Shown piece by piece: positions 16,618 through 24,829 of a stretch of DNA of 64,000 nt. The stretch is from Methylocystis sp. ATCC 49242. Lineage in GTDB: Bacteria; Pseudomonadota; Alphaproteobacteria; Rhizobiales; Beijerinckiaceae. The position numbers were made by a program, and so were the translations under genes. The stretch covers positions 285,501 through 349,500 of the forward strand of contig NZ_KE124774.1 of NCBI RefSeq assembly GCF_000188155.2, read 5' to 3'. Numbering within the stretch: position 1 is the first letter of the stretch; each line of letters starts with the position of its first letter. Below the pieces are notes generated by a model. That model saw nothing but the letters and a program-made list of their open reading frames with translations, had not been told where the DNA came from and did not search any database.

Positions 16618-19352
16618 GCACAGGAGCTTATTCGGGCTTCGTCGCGCGCCTGCACGACGTCGGCTTGCGATATGGCGGCGACATTGCGCTCGACTCCATC
16701 ACGCTCGACATTCCCGCCGGCGCGATGGTCGGACTAATCGGACCGGATGGCGTGGGAAAATCAAGCCTGCTCTCGCTCGTCGCCGGCGCGCGCGCCGTAC
16801 AGACCGGCGAGGTCGAGGTGCTCGGCGTCGATATGGCGAGCGCGGCGCACCGCAATGCCGTCTGTCCCCAAATAGCCTATATGCCGCAAGGCCTAGGCAA
16901 GAATCTCTATCCCACCCTGTCGGTCGCCGAGAACATCGATTTCTTCGCCCGCTTGTTCGGTCAGGAGCGACAGGAACGCGAACGACGTATCGCGGACCTC
17001 GTGGAGAATACCGGACTGGCGCCCTTTGTGGATCGGCCGGCGGGAAAACTTTCCGGGGGCATGAAGCAGAAACTCGGGCTCTGTTGCGCCCTGGTGCATG
17101 ATCCCGATCTGCTCATTCTGGACGAACCGACGACGGGCATCGATCCGCTGTCACGCCGGCAGTTCTGGGATTTGATCGACCGCATTCGTCGCGATCGTGC
17201 AGGTATGAGCGTGATCGTCGCGACCGCCTATATGGAGGAAGCGGCGCGTTTCGACTGGCTTGTCACGATGGACGGCGGACGAACGCTCGCGACCGGCACA
17301 GTAGAGGAACTTCTCACGCGCACGAAGGCGCCGACGCTCGAAGCGGCGTTCATCGCTTTGTTGCCAGAGGTACGGCGACGCATGCATCACGCGGTCATCA
17401 TTCCGCCGCGAGACGACAAGGACACGGAAATCGCCATCGAAGCGCGGGATTTGACGATGCGATTCGGCAAATTCGTCGCGGTCGATCATGTCGGCTTCCG
17501 CATCCATCGAGGAGAGATTTTCGGCTTCCTCGGCTCCAATGGCTGCGGCAAGACCACGACGATGAAGATGATCACCGGCCTGCTGCCGCCTTCCGAAGGG
17601 CAGGCCTGGCTCTTCGGCAAGGAGGTAGACCCGCGCGATCTCGCGACCCGCCAGCGCGTCGGCTATATGTCGCAGGCCTTTTCGCTTTATTCAGAACTGA
17701 CGGTTCGGCAAAATCTGGAGCTGCACGCAAGGCTTTTCCGATTGCCGGCCGAAACAATCGACGCGCGCGTCGTCGAGGTCGCCGAACAGTTCGATCTTCG
17801 CGCCATTATGGACGAACTTCCAGGAACGCTTCCTCTGGGGCAGCGGCAACGCCTGTCGCTCGCCGTCGCGATGATTCACGCGCCGGCCATGCTTATCCTC
17901 GACGAACCAACGTCGGGGGTCGATCCGATCGCCCGCGACTCCTTCTGGCAAAGGCTGATCGACTTGTCGCGTCGAGATGGGGTGACGATCTTCATCTCGA
18001 CGCATTTCATGAACGAAGCCGCGCGGTGTGACCGAATTTCGCTAATGCACGCCGGCCGGGTTCTGGTGAGCGGCAAGCCCGACACGATCATCGAGAAACG
18101 CGAAGCGAAGAATCTGGAGGAAGCCTTCATCGGCTATCTGGCGGACGCGGTTGAAAAGGACGACGCTTCGCCCAGCCCCTTTGATCGGCTCGAAGCCCAC
18201 CGGGAGACCTTTGAAAAGACGCCAGCCGATCCGCGAGGGCGCTTCTTCTTCGACCCTAAGCGCATGTTCAGTTATGCGCGTCGGGAGACGCTCGAATTGA
18301 GGCGCGACCCGATACGGGCCGCCATGGCCATGCTCGGCACCGTTTTTTTGATGTTCATCATGGCCTATGGCATCAGCATGGATGTCGAGAATCTGTCCTT
18401 CGCCGTGCTTGACCGGGATCAGACGACGACGAGCCAAAACTATGTCATCAACATCGCCGGATCGCGCTATTTCACCGAACAGGCGCCGCTGGCTGATTAT
18501 GCGGATCTCGATCGGCGCATGCGGAGCGGCAAGCTGACCGTCGCGATCGAAATCCCGCCGGGCTTTGGCCGCGACGCTGCGCGCGGTCGCCCAGTGGAAA
18601 TCGGCGCATGGATCGACGGCTCCATGCCCATGCGGGCCGAGACGGCGCAGGGCTATCTGAAGGCCATGCATGCGCAATGGCTGCGCGCTAAGATCGGCTT
18701 GGCTAGCCCAGTCAATATCGCCATCCGCTATCGTTACAATCCCGACGTGAAGACGATCATGGCGATCGTTCCCGCGGTCATTCCGCTCCTGCTCATGCTC
18801 ATTCCGGCGATGTTGACGGCGCTGAGCGTCACCCGCGAGAAAGAACTTGGCTCGATCATCAATTTTTACGTGACGCCGACGACAAGGCTCGAATTCCTGC
18901 TCGGCAAACAGCTACCCTATTTCGCGCTGGGCCTATTGAATTTCCTGCTCCTGACCTTGCTTTCCGCATTCTGGTTTCAGGTGCCGGTAAAAGGCAGCTT
19001 TCCCGCACTGTTTTTCGGCGCGGGGCTTTATGTCGGCGCGGCGACGGCGATGGGGCTCGTCATGTCCTCCTTCATGCGCAGCCAGGTCGCCGCGATCTTT
19101 GGAACCGCCATAGCGACCCTTATTCCTGCGGTTCAATACAGCGGTTTCATCTATCCGGTGTCGTCGCTCGACGGCGCTGGCGCCTTTATCGGCCGCATCT
19201 ATCCGACGACCCATTTCCTCGTCATCACGCGCGGAGCCTTCTCTAAGGCTCTCCATTTTTTCGACCTGCAAAGCGCCTTCATTCCCCTGTTGATCGCGGC
19301 GCCCCTGCTTCTCGTCGTCTGCGTCCTGCTCCTAAAAAAACAGGAGGTATGA
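16614..19352 (+). CDS. ABC exporter with two ATP-binding domains fused to an ABC-2 permease (RbbA/YhiH type)
   Basis: 912 residues in three parts. NBD1 (about 10-240) has Walker [10 protein letters not shown], signature LSGGMKQKL and Walker [17 protein letters not shown]2 (about 265-500) has Walker [11 protein letters not shown] near 303 and Walker [14 protein letters not shown] near 425, but its signature is LPLGQRQRL rather than LSGGQ. The C-terminal third (about 540-912) is a six-helix ABC-2 permease with a large periplasmic loop ([14 protein letters not shown]) and [21 protein letters not shown]. coli RbbA/YhiH has the same architecture. With the adaptor and the second permease it should form a tripartite exporter. 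Substrate unknown. Confidence 0.92.
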   Translation: MSTGAYSGFVARLHDVGLRYGGDIALDSITLDIPAGAMVGLIGPDGVGKSSLLSLVAGARAVQTGEVEVLGVDMASAAHRNAVCPQIAYMPQGLGKNLYPTLSVAENIDFFARLFGQERQERERRIADLVENTGLAPFVDRPAGKLSGGMKQKLGLCCALVHDPDLLILDEPTTGIDPLSRRQFWDLIDRIRRDRAGMSVIVATAYMEEAARFDWLVTMDGGRTLATGTVEELLTRTKAPTLEAAFIALLPEVRRRMHHAVIIPPRDDKDTEIAIEARDLTMRFGKFVAVDHVGFRIHRGEIFGFLGSNGCGKTTTMKMITGLLPPSEGQAWLFGKEVDPRDLATRQRVGYMSQAFSLYSELTVRQNLELHARLFRLPAETIDARVVEVAEQFDLRAIMDELPGTLPLGQRQRLSLAVAMIHAPAMLILDEPTSGVDPIARDSFWQRLIDLSRRDGVTIFISTHFMNEAARCDRISLMHAGRVLVSGKPDTIIEKREAKNLEEAFIGYLADAVEKDDASPSPFDRLEAHRETFEKTPADPRGRFFFDPKRMFSYARRETLELRRDPIRAAMAMLGTVFLMFIMAYGISMDVENLSFAVLDRDQTTTSQNYVINIAGSRYFTEQAPLADYADLDRRMRSGKLTVAIEIPPGFGRDAARGRPVEIGAWIDGSMPMRAETAQGYLKAMHAQWLRAKIGLASPVNIAIRYRYNPDVKTIMAIVPAVIPLLLMLIPAMLTALSVTREKELGSIINFYVTPTTRLEFLLGKQLPYFALGLLNFLLLTLLSAFWFQVPVKGSFPALFFGAGLYVGAATAMGLVMSSFMRSQVAAIFGTAIATLIPAVQYSGFIYPVSSLDGAGAFIGRIYPTTHFLVITRGAFSKALHFFDLQSAFIPLLIAAPLLLVVCVLLLKKQEV

Positions 19353-19359
19353 TCCTGAC

Positions 19360-20481
19360 ATGCGGTTCGCGAATATCCTGACCCTGAGCGTCAAGGAACT
19401 GCGCAGCCTTGCGCGAGATCCGATCATGATAGCATTGATCGTCTACGCATTCTCCTTTGCGATCTATACAGCCGCAGAGGTGATACCCGAGACGCTCAAC
19501 AAAGCTCCCATCGCCATAGTCGACGAGGATCGCTCCGCTCTCTCCATGCGCATCGGCGCCGCCTTCTACCCACCCTATTTCACACCGCCGATCTTCACGA
19601 CGCTCGCGGAAATGGATTCATTGATGGATAAGGGCCTCATCACTTTCGCCCTTGATATCCCGCCAAACTTTCAGCGCGACGTTCTCGGCGGGGACCAGCC
19701 AACGATACAGCTCAATGTCGACGCGACGCGAATGAGTCAGGCGTTTTCTGGCGGCGGCTACGTCGAAACCATCGCCATGGGCGAAGTCACGGCCTTCTTA
19801 CAACGCTATCGCGCGACAACGATCCCGCCAATCGAACTCGCCCTTCGAACGCGCTTCAACGCCACGCTGAAAAGATCTTGGTTCGGCGCCGTCGTGGAGG
19901 TCATCAATCAAATCACAATGCTGTCGATGGTGCTGACCGGCGCCGCGCTGATCCGCGAACGCGAACATGGAACGATCGAGCATCTGCTGGTCATGCCCGT
20001 CACACCGTTCGAGATCATGGCGAGCAAGGTTCTGGCGATGGGCTTCGTCGTCCTCGTCGCTTCCGCCGCGTCGCTCATTGTTATCATTCAGGGATTGCTT
20101 GCCATGCCCATTCAGGGGTCGATTGCGCTTTTCCTCGTGGGCGCCGTGTTCAATCTCTTCGCCACGACGTCTTTGGGCATTTTTCTCGCGACCACGGCGC
20201 GGTCTATGCCGCAATTCGCGCTACTTTTCATTCTGGTCGCTCTTCCCCTGGAGATGCTGTCGGGCGGCGTAACGCCGTCCGAGAGCATGCCATGGCTCGT
20301 CCGAGACATCATGCTCGCGACGCCGACGACCCATTTTATTCTTCTCGCGCAAAATATTCTTTTCCGCGGCTCTGGCTTTAGCGTCATCTGGCCACAGCTT
20401 GTCGCGCTCAGCGTCATCGGTATGGGGCTCTTTGGAATCGCCTTATCGCGATTCAGAAAGACAATCAGCGAAATGCAATGA
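19360..20481 (+). CDS. ABC-2 type permease (YhhJ-like)
   Basis: 373 residues. One N-terminal helix (RDPIMIALIVYAFSFAIYTA) is followed by a periplasmic domain of about 140 residues (APIAIVDEDRSALSMRI, GLITFALDIPPNFQRDVLGG) and five C-terminal helices, including REREHGTIEHLLVMPVTPFE, the conserved ABC-2 loop. It starts 7 bases after the ATPase-permease stop; AGGAGG lies 12 bases upstream. It is the partner membrane subunit of the exporter and the last gene of the operon. Confidence 0.92.
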   Translation: MRFANILTLSVKELRSLARDPIMIALIVYAFSFAIYTAAEVIPETLNKAPIAIVDEDRSALSMRIGAAFYPPYFTPPIFTTLAEMDSLMDKGLITFALDIPPNFQRDVLGGDQPTIQLNVDATRMSQAFSGGGYVETIAMGEVTAFLQRYRATTIPPIELALRTRFNATLKRSWFGAVVEVINQITMLSMVLTGAALIREREHGTIEHLLVMPVTPFEIMASKVLAMGFVVLVASAASLIVIIQGLLAMPIQGSIALFLVGAVFNLFATTSLGIFLATTARSMPQFALLFILVALPLEMLSGGVTPSESMPWLVRDIMLATPTTHFILLAQNILFRGSGFSVIWPQLVALSVIGMGLFGIALSRFRKTISEMQ

Positions 20482-20885
20482 GCCCCGCGGAAAGCGACAA
20501 CCCGGGCATGGCGTCTTAGAATTCAGTTTGATCGGTTCGATGCCAGAGAAAGCAGGCGGCAAAATAAAAAAGGCGAGCGCAAAGAAAAAAACCAAAGCAG
20601 CGTAACCGAAAAAGCACATCAATAAGCGATGACAATGACACGTGCTTTTGATGAGAAATAGTGTCCGCAGAGAATCTGCAATCAACCGCCATCTAGCATT
20701 TCTCCGCTTCCCAATGACCTGCATATATTATCATCTACCGATGCATATTGCACGATAATCAAGATCAAGACGGCATACCCTATATCCGACAGGCTGAACT
20801 GATGGGGTGGATGCCTTCTCCACCCAGCATTGTGAGATGCTGGAGCGTCGCCGGAGGCGCAGTGAGGAGGACGGGCAAATCTCGG
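20482..20885. other. Intergenic stretch; IS110-type hairpin near its right end
   Basis: No supported gene. A 21-codon frame at 20540-20605 encodes a very Lys-rich peptide without a ribosome-binding site, and I do not call it. At 20794-20825 the sequence CTGAACTGATGGGGTGGA followed by a complementary CCACCC arm forms a hairpin. The same motif recurs at 33015-33047, so it is probably the subterminal hairpin of an IS110-type element whose broken transposase follows. Confidence 0.5.
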
Positions 20886-21111
20886 AAGTTCACGTTTTGG
20901 CGATCGCTTTGGCGAAGCGCAGCTTTCAGGTCTGCGGCGCAGATCGCGGCGGGCGGTTCTGTTCAATCGGAGCATGTCGCGTTCGAAACTCGAACAAACC
21001 CTCCGGGCGCAGCCGCCCTGCATCGTCGCGATGGAAGTATGCGCGACGAGCCATTACTGGGGCCGGATGGCGCTCGCTTGCGGACACGAGGTGCGTCTGA
21101 TCCCTCCGATC
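20886..21111 (+). pseudogene. IS110-family transposase, N-terminal fragment with frameshift
   Basis: One frame reads VHVLAIALAKRSFQVCGADR (usual: AIDLAKxxFQVxGxDxxG). After a one-base loss near 20953 the next frame gives SRSKLEQTLRAQPPCIVAME, VCATSHYWGRMALACGHEVR and LIPP. This is the DEDD transposase N-terminal domain, where LIPPxYVKPFVKRQKNDAADA should follow. The match ends exactly at 21111, where copy 2 of the 188-bp element begins. The gene is dead from both the frameshift and the insertion. Confidence 0.75.
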
Positions 21112-21298
21112 TGTGAATCGGCGTCCAAAAATCACCCCTTGGAGACTTGACCCAACAGACTGATCTGGAATGGCTTTTATTGATTTTCAGACAAAGTGAT
21201 CGGCGTTCAATCGTGACCCCTGCTAGGGGCGAGACATTATTTGATTTCAGCCTCTTATAACAGAAGGAGGTGGGGTCAGTGTTGGACGCCGATTCGCA
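21112..21298. mobile_element. 187-bp nonautonomous element with IS21-like ends, copy 2
   Basis: Begins TGTGAATCGGCG and ends CGCCGATTCGCA, same orientation as copy 1 (3254-3441). The stretch from ATTTTCAGACAAAG to the right end is almost base-for-base identical to copy 1; the left third has scattered differences. It separates an IS110 fragment from an integrase fragment, and no target duplication is obvious. The direct copies bound 17.7 kb of accessory genes, so recombination between them could delete or excise the block. Confidence 0.75.
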
Positions 21299-21663
21299 CC
21301 TTAAGGCTCGAGACGGCTTCGAGAAAACGGACCACTACGTCGGCACTCAGCACGGACGGGAGCTTGCGCGGCTCGCGGGCATAGGCAATCCGCTCCGGGA
21401 TCGTGTCGCAGCCGAGCGTCACCCCGGTAGAAAAAGCGCAGCGCGCAGACGCTCTGATTGAACGACGCCCAGGATATGCCCTTGGAAATGAGATGCACTT
21501 GGAAGGCGCGGACGCCCTCCAGGCCCAGGCGGTCAGGTGAACGGCCGAAATGCCGGCTGAACTTCGCAACGGCGTGGATGTAGGATTGCTGAGTCGCCGG
21601 CGAAAGATTGCGGACTGTCATGTCCTCGATCATGCGACGACGCAGAGGGCTGATCTCGGCCAT
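21299..21663 (-). pseudogene. Tyrosine integrase (mobile-element type), truncated and frameshifted
   Basis: From the ATG at 21663: MAEISPLRRRMIEDMTVRNL, SPATQQSYIHAVAKFSRHFG, VRAFQVHLISKGISWASFNQ and SVCALRFFYR, the SAM-like N-terminal core-binding domain found in integrases that travel with IS91-type and similar elements. A frameshift near 21445 moves the match to another frame (TIPERIAYAREPRKLPSVLS, VVVRFLEAVSSLK), and the gene is then cut by the 188-bp element at 21298. No catalytic R-H-R-Y domain remains. Confidence 0.7.
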
Positions 21664-22005
21664 CTGAAACCTCTTGTCCGAGGGTGGGTTGCAACGCCCA
21701 AATCCTCTCAGACAGGAGGCCAATCACGCGACCTCGCCCCTCCCGCCGCGATCAGCGGCATCGTTCAATCCCAAGAGTCCACAGGACCTAGCGTTTCGTT
21801 CGGCCGCCGTTTCCGAAAAGGTGAGAATGGATGAAAAGCCGGCGAGTAGACCCATGGTCCGAAGTGACCGCGCCCCGACACTATCGCACAGACCATTGTC
21901 GCTTTTTCATATTTAGCCCCGAGCCGTTGGGCATGGGAGCGGACAGCATCCCGTGTTCCGCATCGATCGCCGTCCGGCGTCGAACCCTCGACGACATTGC
22001 GCCGA
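21664..22005. other. Intergenic stretch without a supported gene
   Basis: Between the integrase remnant and the end of the sensor kinase. Short frames on both strands lack domains and ribosome-binding sites. No clear hairpin or repeat was found. Confidence 0.5.
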
Positions 22006-23388
22006 TTAATTCCCGGTCACGGTTGACGGCCCGGGGAGCGAAATCCTGAACGTCGCGCCGCCGCCTGGCGTCTCCTCCACCCATATGCGCCCGCCATGCA
22101 TGTCCATGAGCTCTTTTGCGATCGAGAGGCCGAGTCCCGTCCCGGGCGTCGCCTCGCTCTTGCGCCAGAACGGCTCGAAAATCCTGGCTTTGTCTTGGGG
22201 AGCGACGCCTTCGCCATGGTCGATCACGTCAATCGTCGCGTCGGCGTCGACCCGAACCAGCACTGTTCCTCCGGGAGGCTCGGCACGCAACGCATTATCG
22301 ATGAGATTTCCGACGACGCATTCGATCGCGCGCCGATTGCCCAGTGCAAAAATCTGCGCCTCTCTCGACTCGAATTCGATCCGGCGGCCGCAGTCGACGA
22401 CGAGCGGCATGTAGTCGGATACAAGCTGGCGGATCGCGCCGACAAGCTCCACGCGATCATCGACCGTCGTCTGATTTTCCGTCAGCCGGGCGGCGATGAG
22501 CATCTGCTCGACGATCGACTGTATCTGGCTCGCGTCGCGGACGAGATCGGCGCGGAGATTCGCCTCGTCCGGATCCTCCAGCCGCGCGCGCATGATCGCC
22601 ACGGGCGTTCTGAGTTCATGCGCGGCGTTGGCAGTGAAGCGGCGCATCCGTTTCGCTGCGGCGTCGAGACGTTCCAGCGCCTGATTGACGGCGTTGACGA
22701 GCGGCCTGATCTCCGAGGGGACATTCTCCGCCCTAATGCCCTGGCCGAGCGAATCCATGTCGATGCGCTCCGCCTGCGCTGCAAGCTCGTGAATCGGGGC
22801 CAGCGCCCGCTGCACGGCAAACCATGTCACAATGGCGGCGGCCGCGAAGCCGGAGGCGAAATGCAGCGTCACCGGCGAAATGTCGCTGCGCAAGGTGTAG
22901 AACAGGTCGCTCCAAGCGAACCTGTATCCATAGGCGGCGACATACATGAAGCCGAACGGAGTCAACTTGCGCGATTTCGTGCCCCGCGCGCCCGGCGGGG
23001 CGTCGCCGGGAAGGCTGAAATCCACATAATGCGTCCGGACGATCGACGGATCGCGAAGGGCGCCGAGCAGCTCCTGCGAGGAGCCTTGCGCCGCCTCGCC
23101 TGATTTGGGATCGAAGACTGCGTATTTAAGTCTGGGATTCAGCGCAATCTGCTGTTGCAGATTTTTCGTCGGCGAGATCCGCAACTCGCCGTCATGGCCT
23201 TTCACCAACGAGTCGACGACCAGTTCAGAAATGCGATGATAGGCAAAATCGTCCGGCTCCAGGTTGAAATCGATCGCCACGCCGAAGAACATGAGAAGCG
23301 TGACGGTGAGCCAGGCCACGGCGGACGCCGGAAACTGCGCCATCAGATTATAGAAAAACAGCCGATAGAGCAGGGAAGGTGCTTTCAC
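22006..23388 (-). CDS. Two-component sensor histidine kinase
   Basis: 460 residues from a GTG at 23388 that overlaps the TGA of the regulator gene (GTGA), which couples translation. A membrane segment near the N-terminus (FPASAVAWLTVTLLMFFGVA), a periplasmic sensor of about 130 residues, a second membrane segment (VTLHFASGFAAAAIVTWF) and a HAMP domain lead to the H-box AAHELRTPVAIMRARLE with His near 256. The N-box is VVGNLIDNALRAEPPGG, and the G-boxes are VIDHGEGVAPQD and PGTGLGLSIAKELMDMHGG. A longer frame to 23559 overlaps the regulator and is rejected. The signal is unknown; a divergent TonB-receptor operon suggests a metal or siderophore cue (inference). Confidence 0.9.
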   Translation of the reverse strand: MKAPSLLYRLFFYNLMAQFPASAVAWLTVTLLMFFGVAIDFNLEPDDFAYHRISELVVDSLVKGHDGELRISPTKNLQQQIALNPRLKYAVFDPKSGEAAQGSSQELLGALRDPSIVRTHYVDFSLPGDAPPGARGTKSRKLTPFGFMYVAAYGYRFAWSDLFYTLRSDISPVTLHFASGFAAAAIVTWFAVQRALAPIHELAAQAERIDMDSLGQGIRAENVPSEIRPLVNAVNQALERLDAAAKRMRRFTANAAHELRTPVAIMRARLEDPDEANLRADLVRDASQIQSIVEQMLIAARLTENQTTVDDRVELVGAIRQLVSDYMPLVVDCGRRIEFESREAQIFALGNRRAIECVVGNLIDNALRAEPPGGTVLVRVDADATIDVIDHGEGVAPQDKARIFEPFWRKSEATPGTGLGLSIAKELMDMHGGRIWVEETPGGGATFRISLPGPSTVTGN

Positions 23389-24065
23389 GAAGACGTCGCC
23401 TTCTTGATCATATAGCCGAGCCCGCGCGCCGAATGGAGTTCGACGCCGGCGTCGATCTCCTCGAGCCGCGCGCGCAGACGGGAGGCCAGCGTCGTCAGCG
23501 TATGGGGCTGAACGTCGTCGTCCATGCCGTAGATTTCCGAGATGAGAGTCTCTCTCCACACCACCCGCCCCGAACGGCGCATCAAGGCTTCCAGCAGCGC
23601 GAGTTCGCGACGCAGCAGCGTGGCAGGCCTGCCGTCCACGGTCACTTCGCGCGTTTCGCAGTCATAGGCCAGTTTAGCGAGCAGGATCTGCGGCGATCCC
23701 TTCTTGCCCGCGCGGCGCAGGCTGGCGCGAATGCGCGCCACGAGCTCGTCGAGATGAAAGGGCTTGGTCAGATAATCGTCGGCGCCGGCGTCGAGCCCCT
23801 CGATCCTGTTGTCGACGGCGTCGAGCGCCGTCAGGATCATGATGCGGCTTTCGGGCTGCATCTGGCGGATCTTCGGAATGAGACGCAGGCCGTCGCCGTC
23901 TGGAAGCCGCCGGTCGAGTAGCGCGACCGAATAGGGACGTCCGACGAGCGCCTGCGCCGCCGCCTCGATCGTGTCGACGTGATCGACGTCGAAACCCGCC
24001 TGTCTGACGCGCTTCGCAACCCGGCTCGCGAGTTCGAGATGATCTTCAACCAACAGAATTCGCAT
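23385..24065 (-). CDS. OmpR-family response regulator
   Basis: 226 residues. The receiver domain has the acidic pair (LLVEDH), the phospho-acceptor Asp in YSVALLDRRLPDGDGL near residue 51, and the Lys in DDYLTKPFHLDELVARI. The C-terminal winged helix is of OmpR type (VDGRPATLLRRELALLEALM, HTLTTLASRLRARLEE). It is first in the pair with the kinase and divergent from the DUF2946/TonB-receptor operon, its likely target. A 7-base inverted repeat lies upstream of its start. Confidence 0.92.
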   Translation of the reverse strand: MRILLVEDHLELASRVAKRVRQAGFDVDHVDTIEAAAQALVGRPYSVALLDRRLPDGDGLRLIPKIRQMQPESRIMILTALDAVDNRIEGLDAGADDYLTKPFHLDELVARIRASLRRAGKKGSPQILLAKLAYDCETREVTVDGRPATLLRRELALLEALMRRSGRVVWRETLISEIYGMDDDVQPHTLTTLASRLRARLEEIDAGVELHSARGLGYMIKKATSS

Positions 24066-24093
24066 GGGCGCCGCTCCCAGCTTTTTCCTGCAT

Positions 24094-24110
24094 TCGAAAC
24101 GCTGTTTCGA
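24094..24110. promoter_or_regulatory. Inverted repeat upstream of the response regulator
   Basis: TCGAAAC-GCT-GTTTCGA lies about 28 bases before the regulator's start, followed by another half-like TTCGAA. It sits in the ~285-base divergent region (24066-24352), which holds no other gene. It may be a binding site for the regulator or a global repressor. Only symmetry and position support it. Confidence 0.4.
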
Positions 24111-24352
24111 TTCGAAAATGTCTCATCCCTTTCTGATCCTGAAAAATGCGGGACGCAACTAGGGTCGCCGGGCGCGTCGCACGGCGAAGCCGAATGTTGC
24201 ATTTGCGCCACATGACCCGCTTTTTCAGGCAAAGCTTGTCCATGTAACCTTCAGGGGACATTCGACCGTTATTGCTGTGACGTCTCGAGAGGCGCAACGC
24301 GAAGCATTCGCCATTGCGTGCGCCTCCCGGCTAAAAGGCCAACGCAACGGTG

Positions 24353-24754
24353 ATGAAAGAGAAGAGAACGAGACGAGCGATTTTCGGGCGGCGATTCGTC
24401 GCGGCCATTACGCTTCAATTCGTTCTGCTGCAATCGCTCGCCGCCGTCGGCTTCTCCGTTTCGCATTCGGCCGACGCGGGCGCAGTCTTCGCGCTCGACC
24501 CGGCCTGCGCACGAGACGCCGGACATCCATACGCGCCGCATCAGGCGCACGACCACGGACATTGCTGCATTCTGTGTGATACGGTCGCGCGCCTCGCTGC
24601 GCCTCCTCCGATCGTGTCGACGCTTTCCGGCGCGCTCCCCGCGCCTTCCGCCCATCATTACCCGGACATTGAAAGTCTCTCCATCGGCGGCCGCGAACGC
24701 CAGATCGGCTGGGGAACGTCCTGGTCGTCGCAGGCGCCGCCGTCGTTGACCTGA
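24353..24754 (+). CDS. DUF2946-like exported His/Cys-rich protein
   Basis: About 133 residues. An Arg-rich N-terminus leads into one hydrophobic segment (FVAAITLQFVLLQSLAAVGF). The mature part has HQAHDHGHCCILCDTV, a dense His/Cys cluster similar to those in DUF2946 proteins that lie beside copper and TonB genes. No enzyme domain is seen. A metal-binding or chaperone role is inferred. It starts the operon with two TonB receptors and a PepSY protein, 75 bases upstream of the first receptor. Two adjacent ATGs exist (24350, 24353). Confidence 0.6.
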   Translation: MKEKRTRRAIFGRRFVAAITLQFVLLQSLAAVGFSVSHSADAGAVFALDPACARDAGHPYAPHQAHDHGHCCILCDTVARLAAPPPIVSTLSGALPAPSAHHYPDIESLSIGGRERQIGWGTSWSSQAPPSLT

Positions 24755-24829
24755 CGCGGTCGTCCGCCTTTCACACGCAAACGATCATTTCAGCGCGCGC
24801 CCCTGGTCGCGCCCGGGATACCGACTCCA

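Noticed and set aside
20540-20605. A 21-residue Lys-rich peptide gene
   Set aside because: There is no ribosome-binding site and no support beyond an open frame; it was not listed as a gene.
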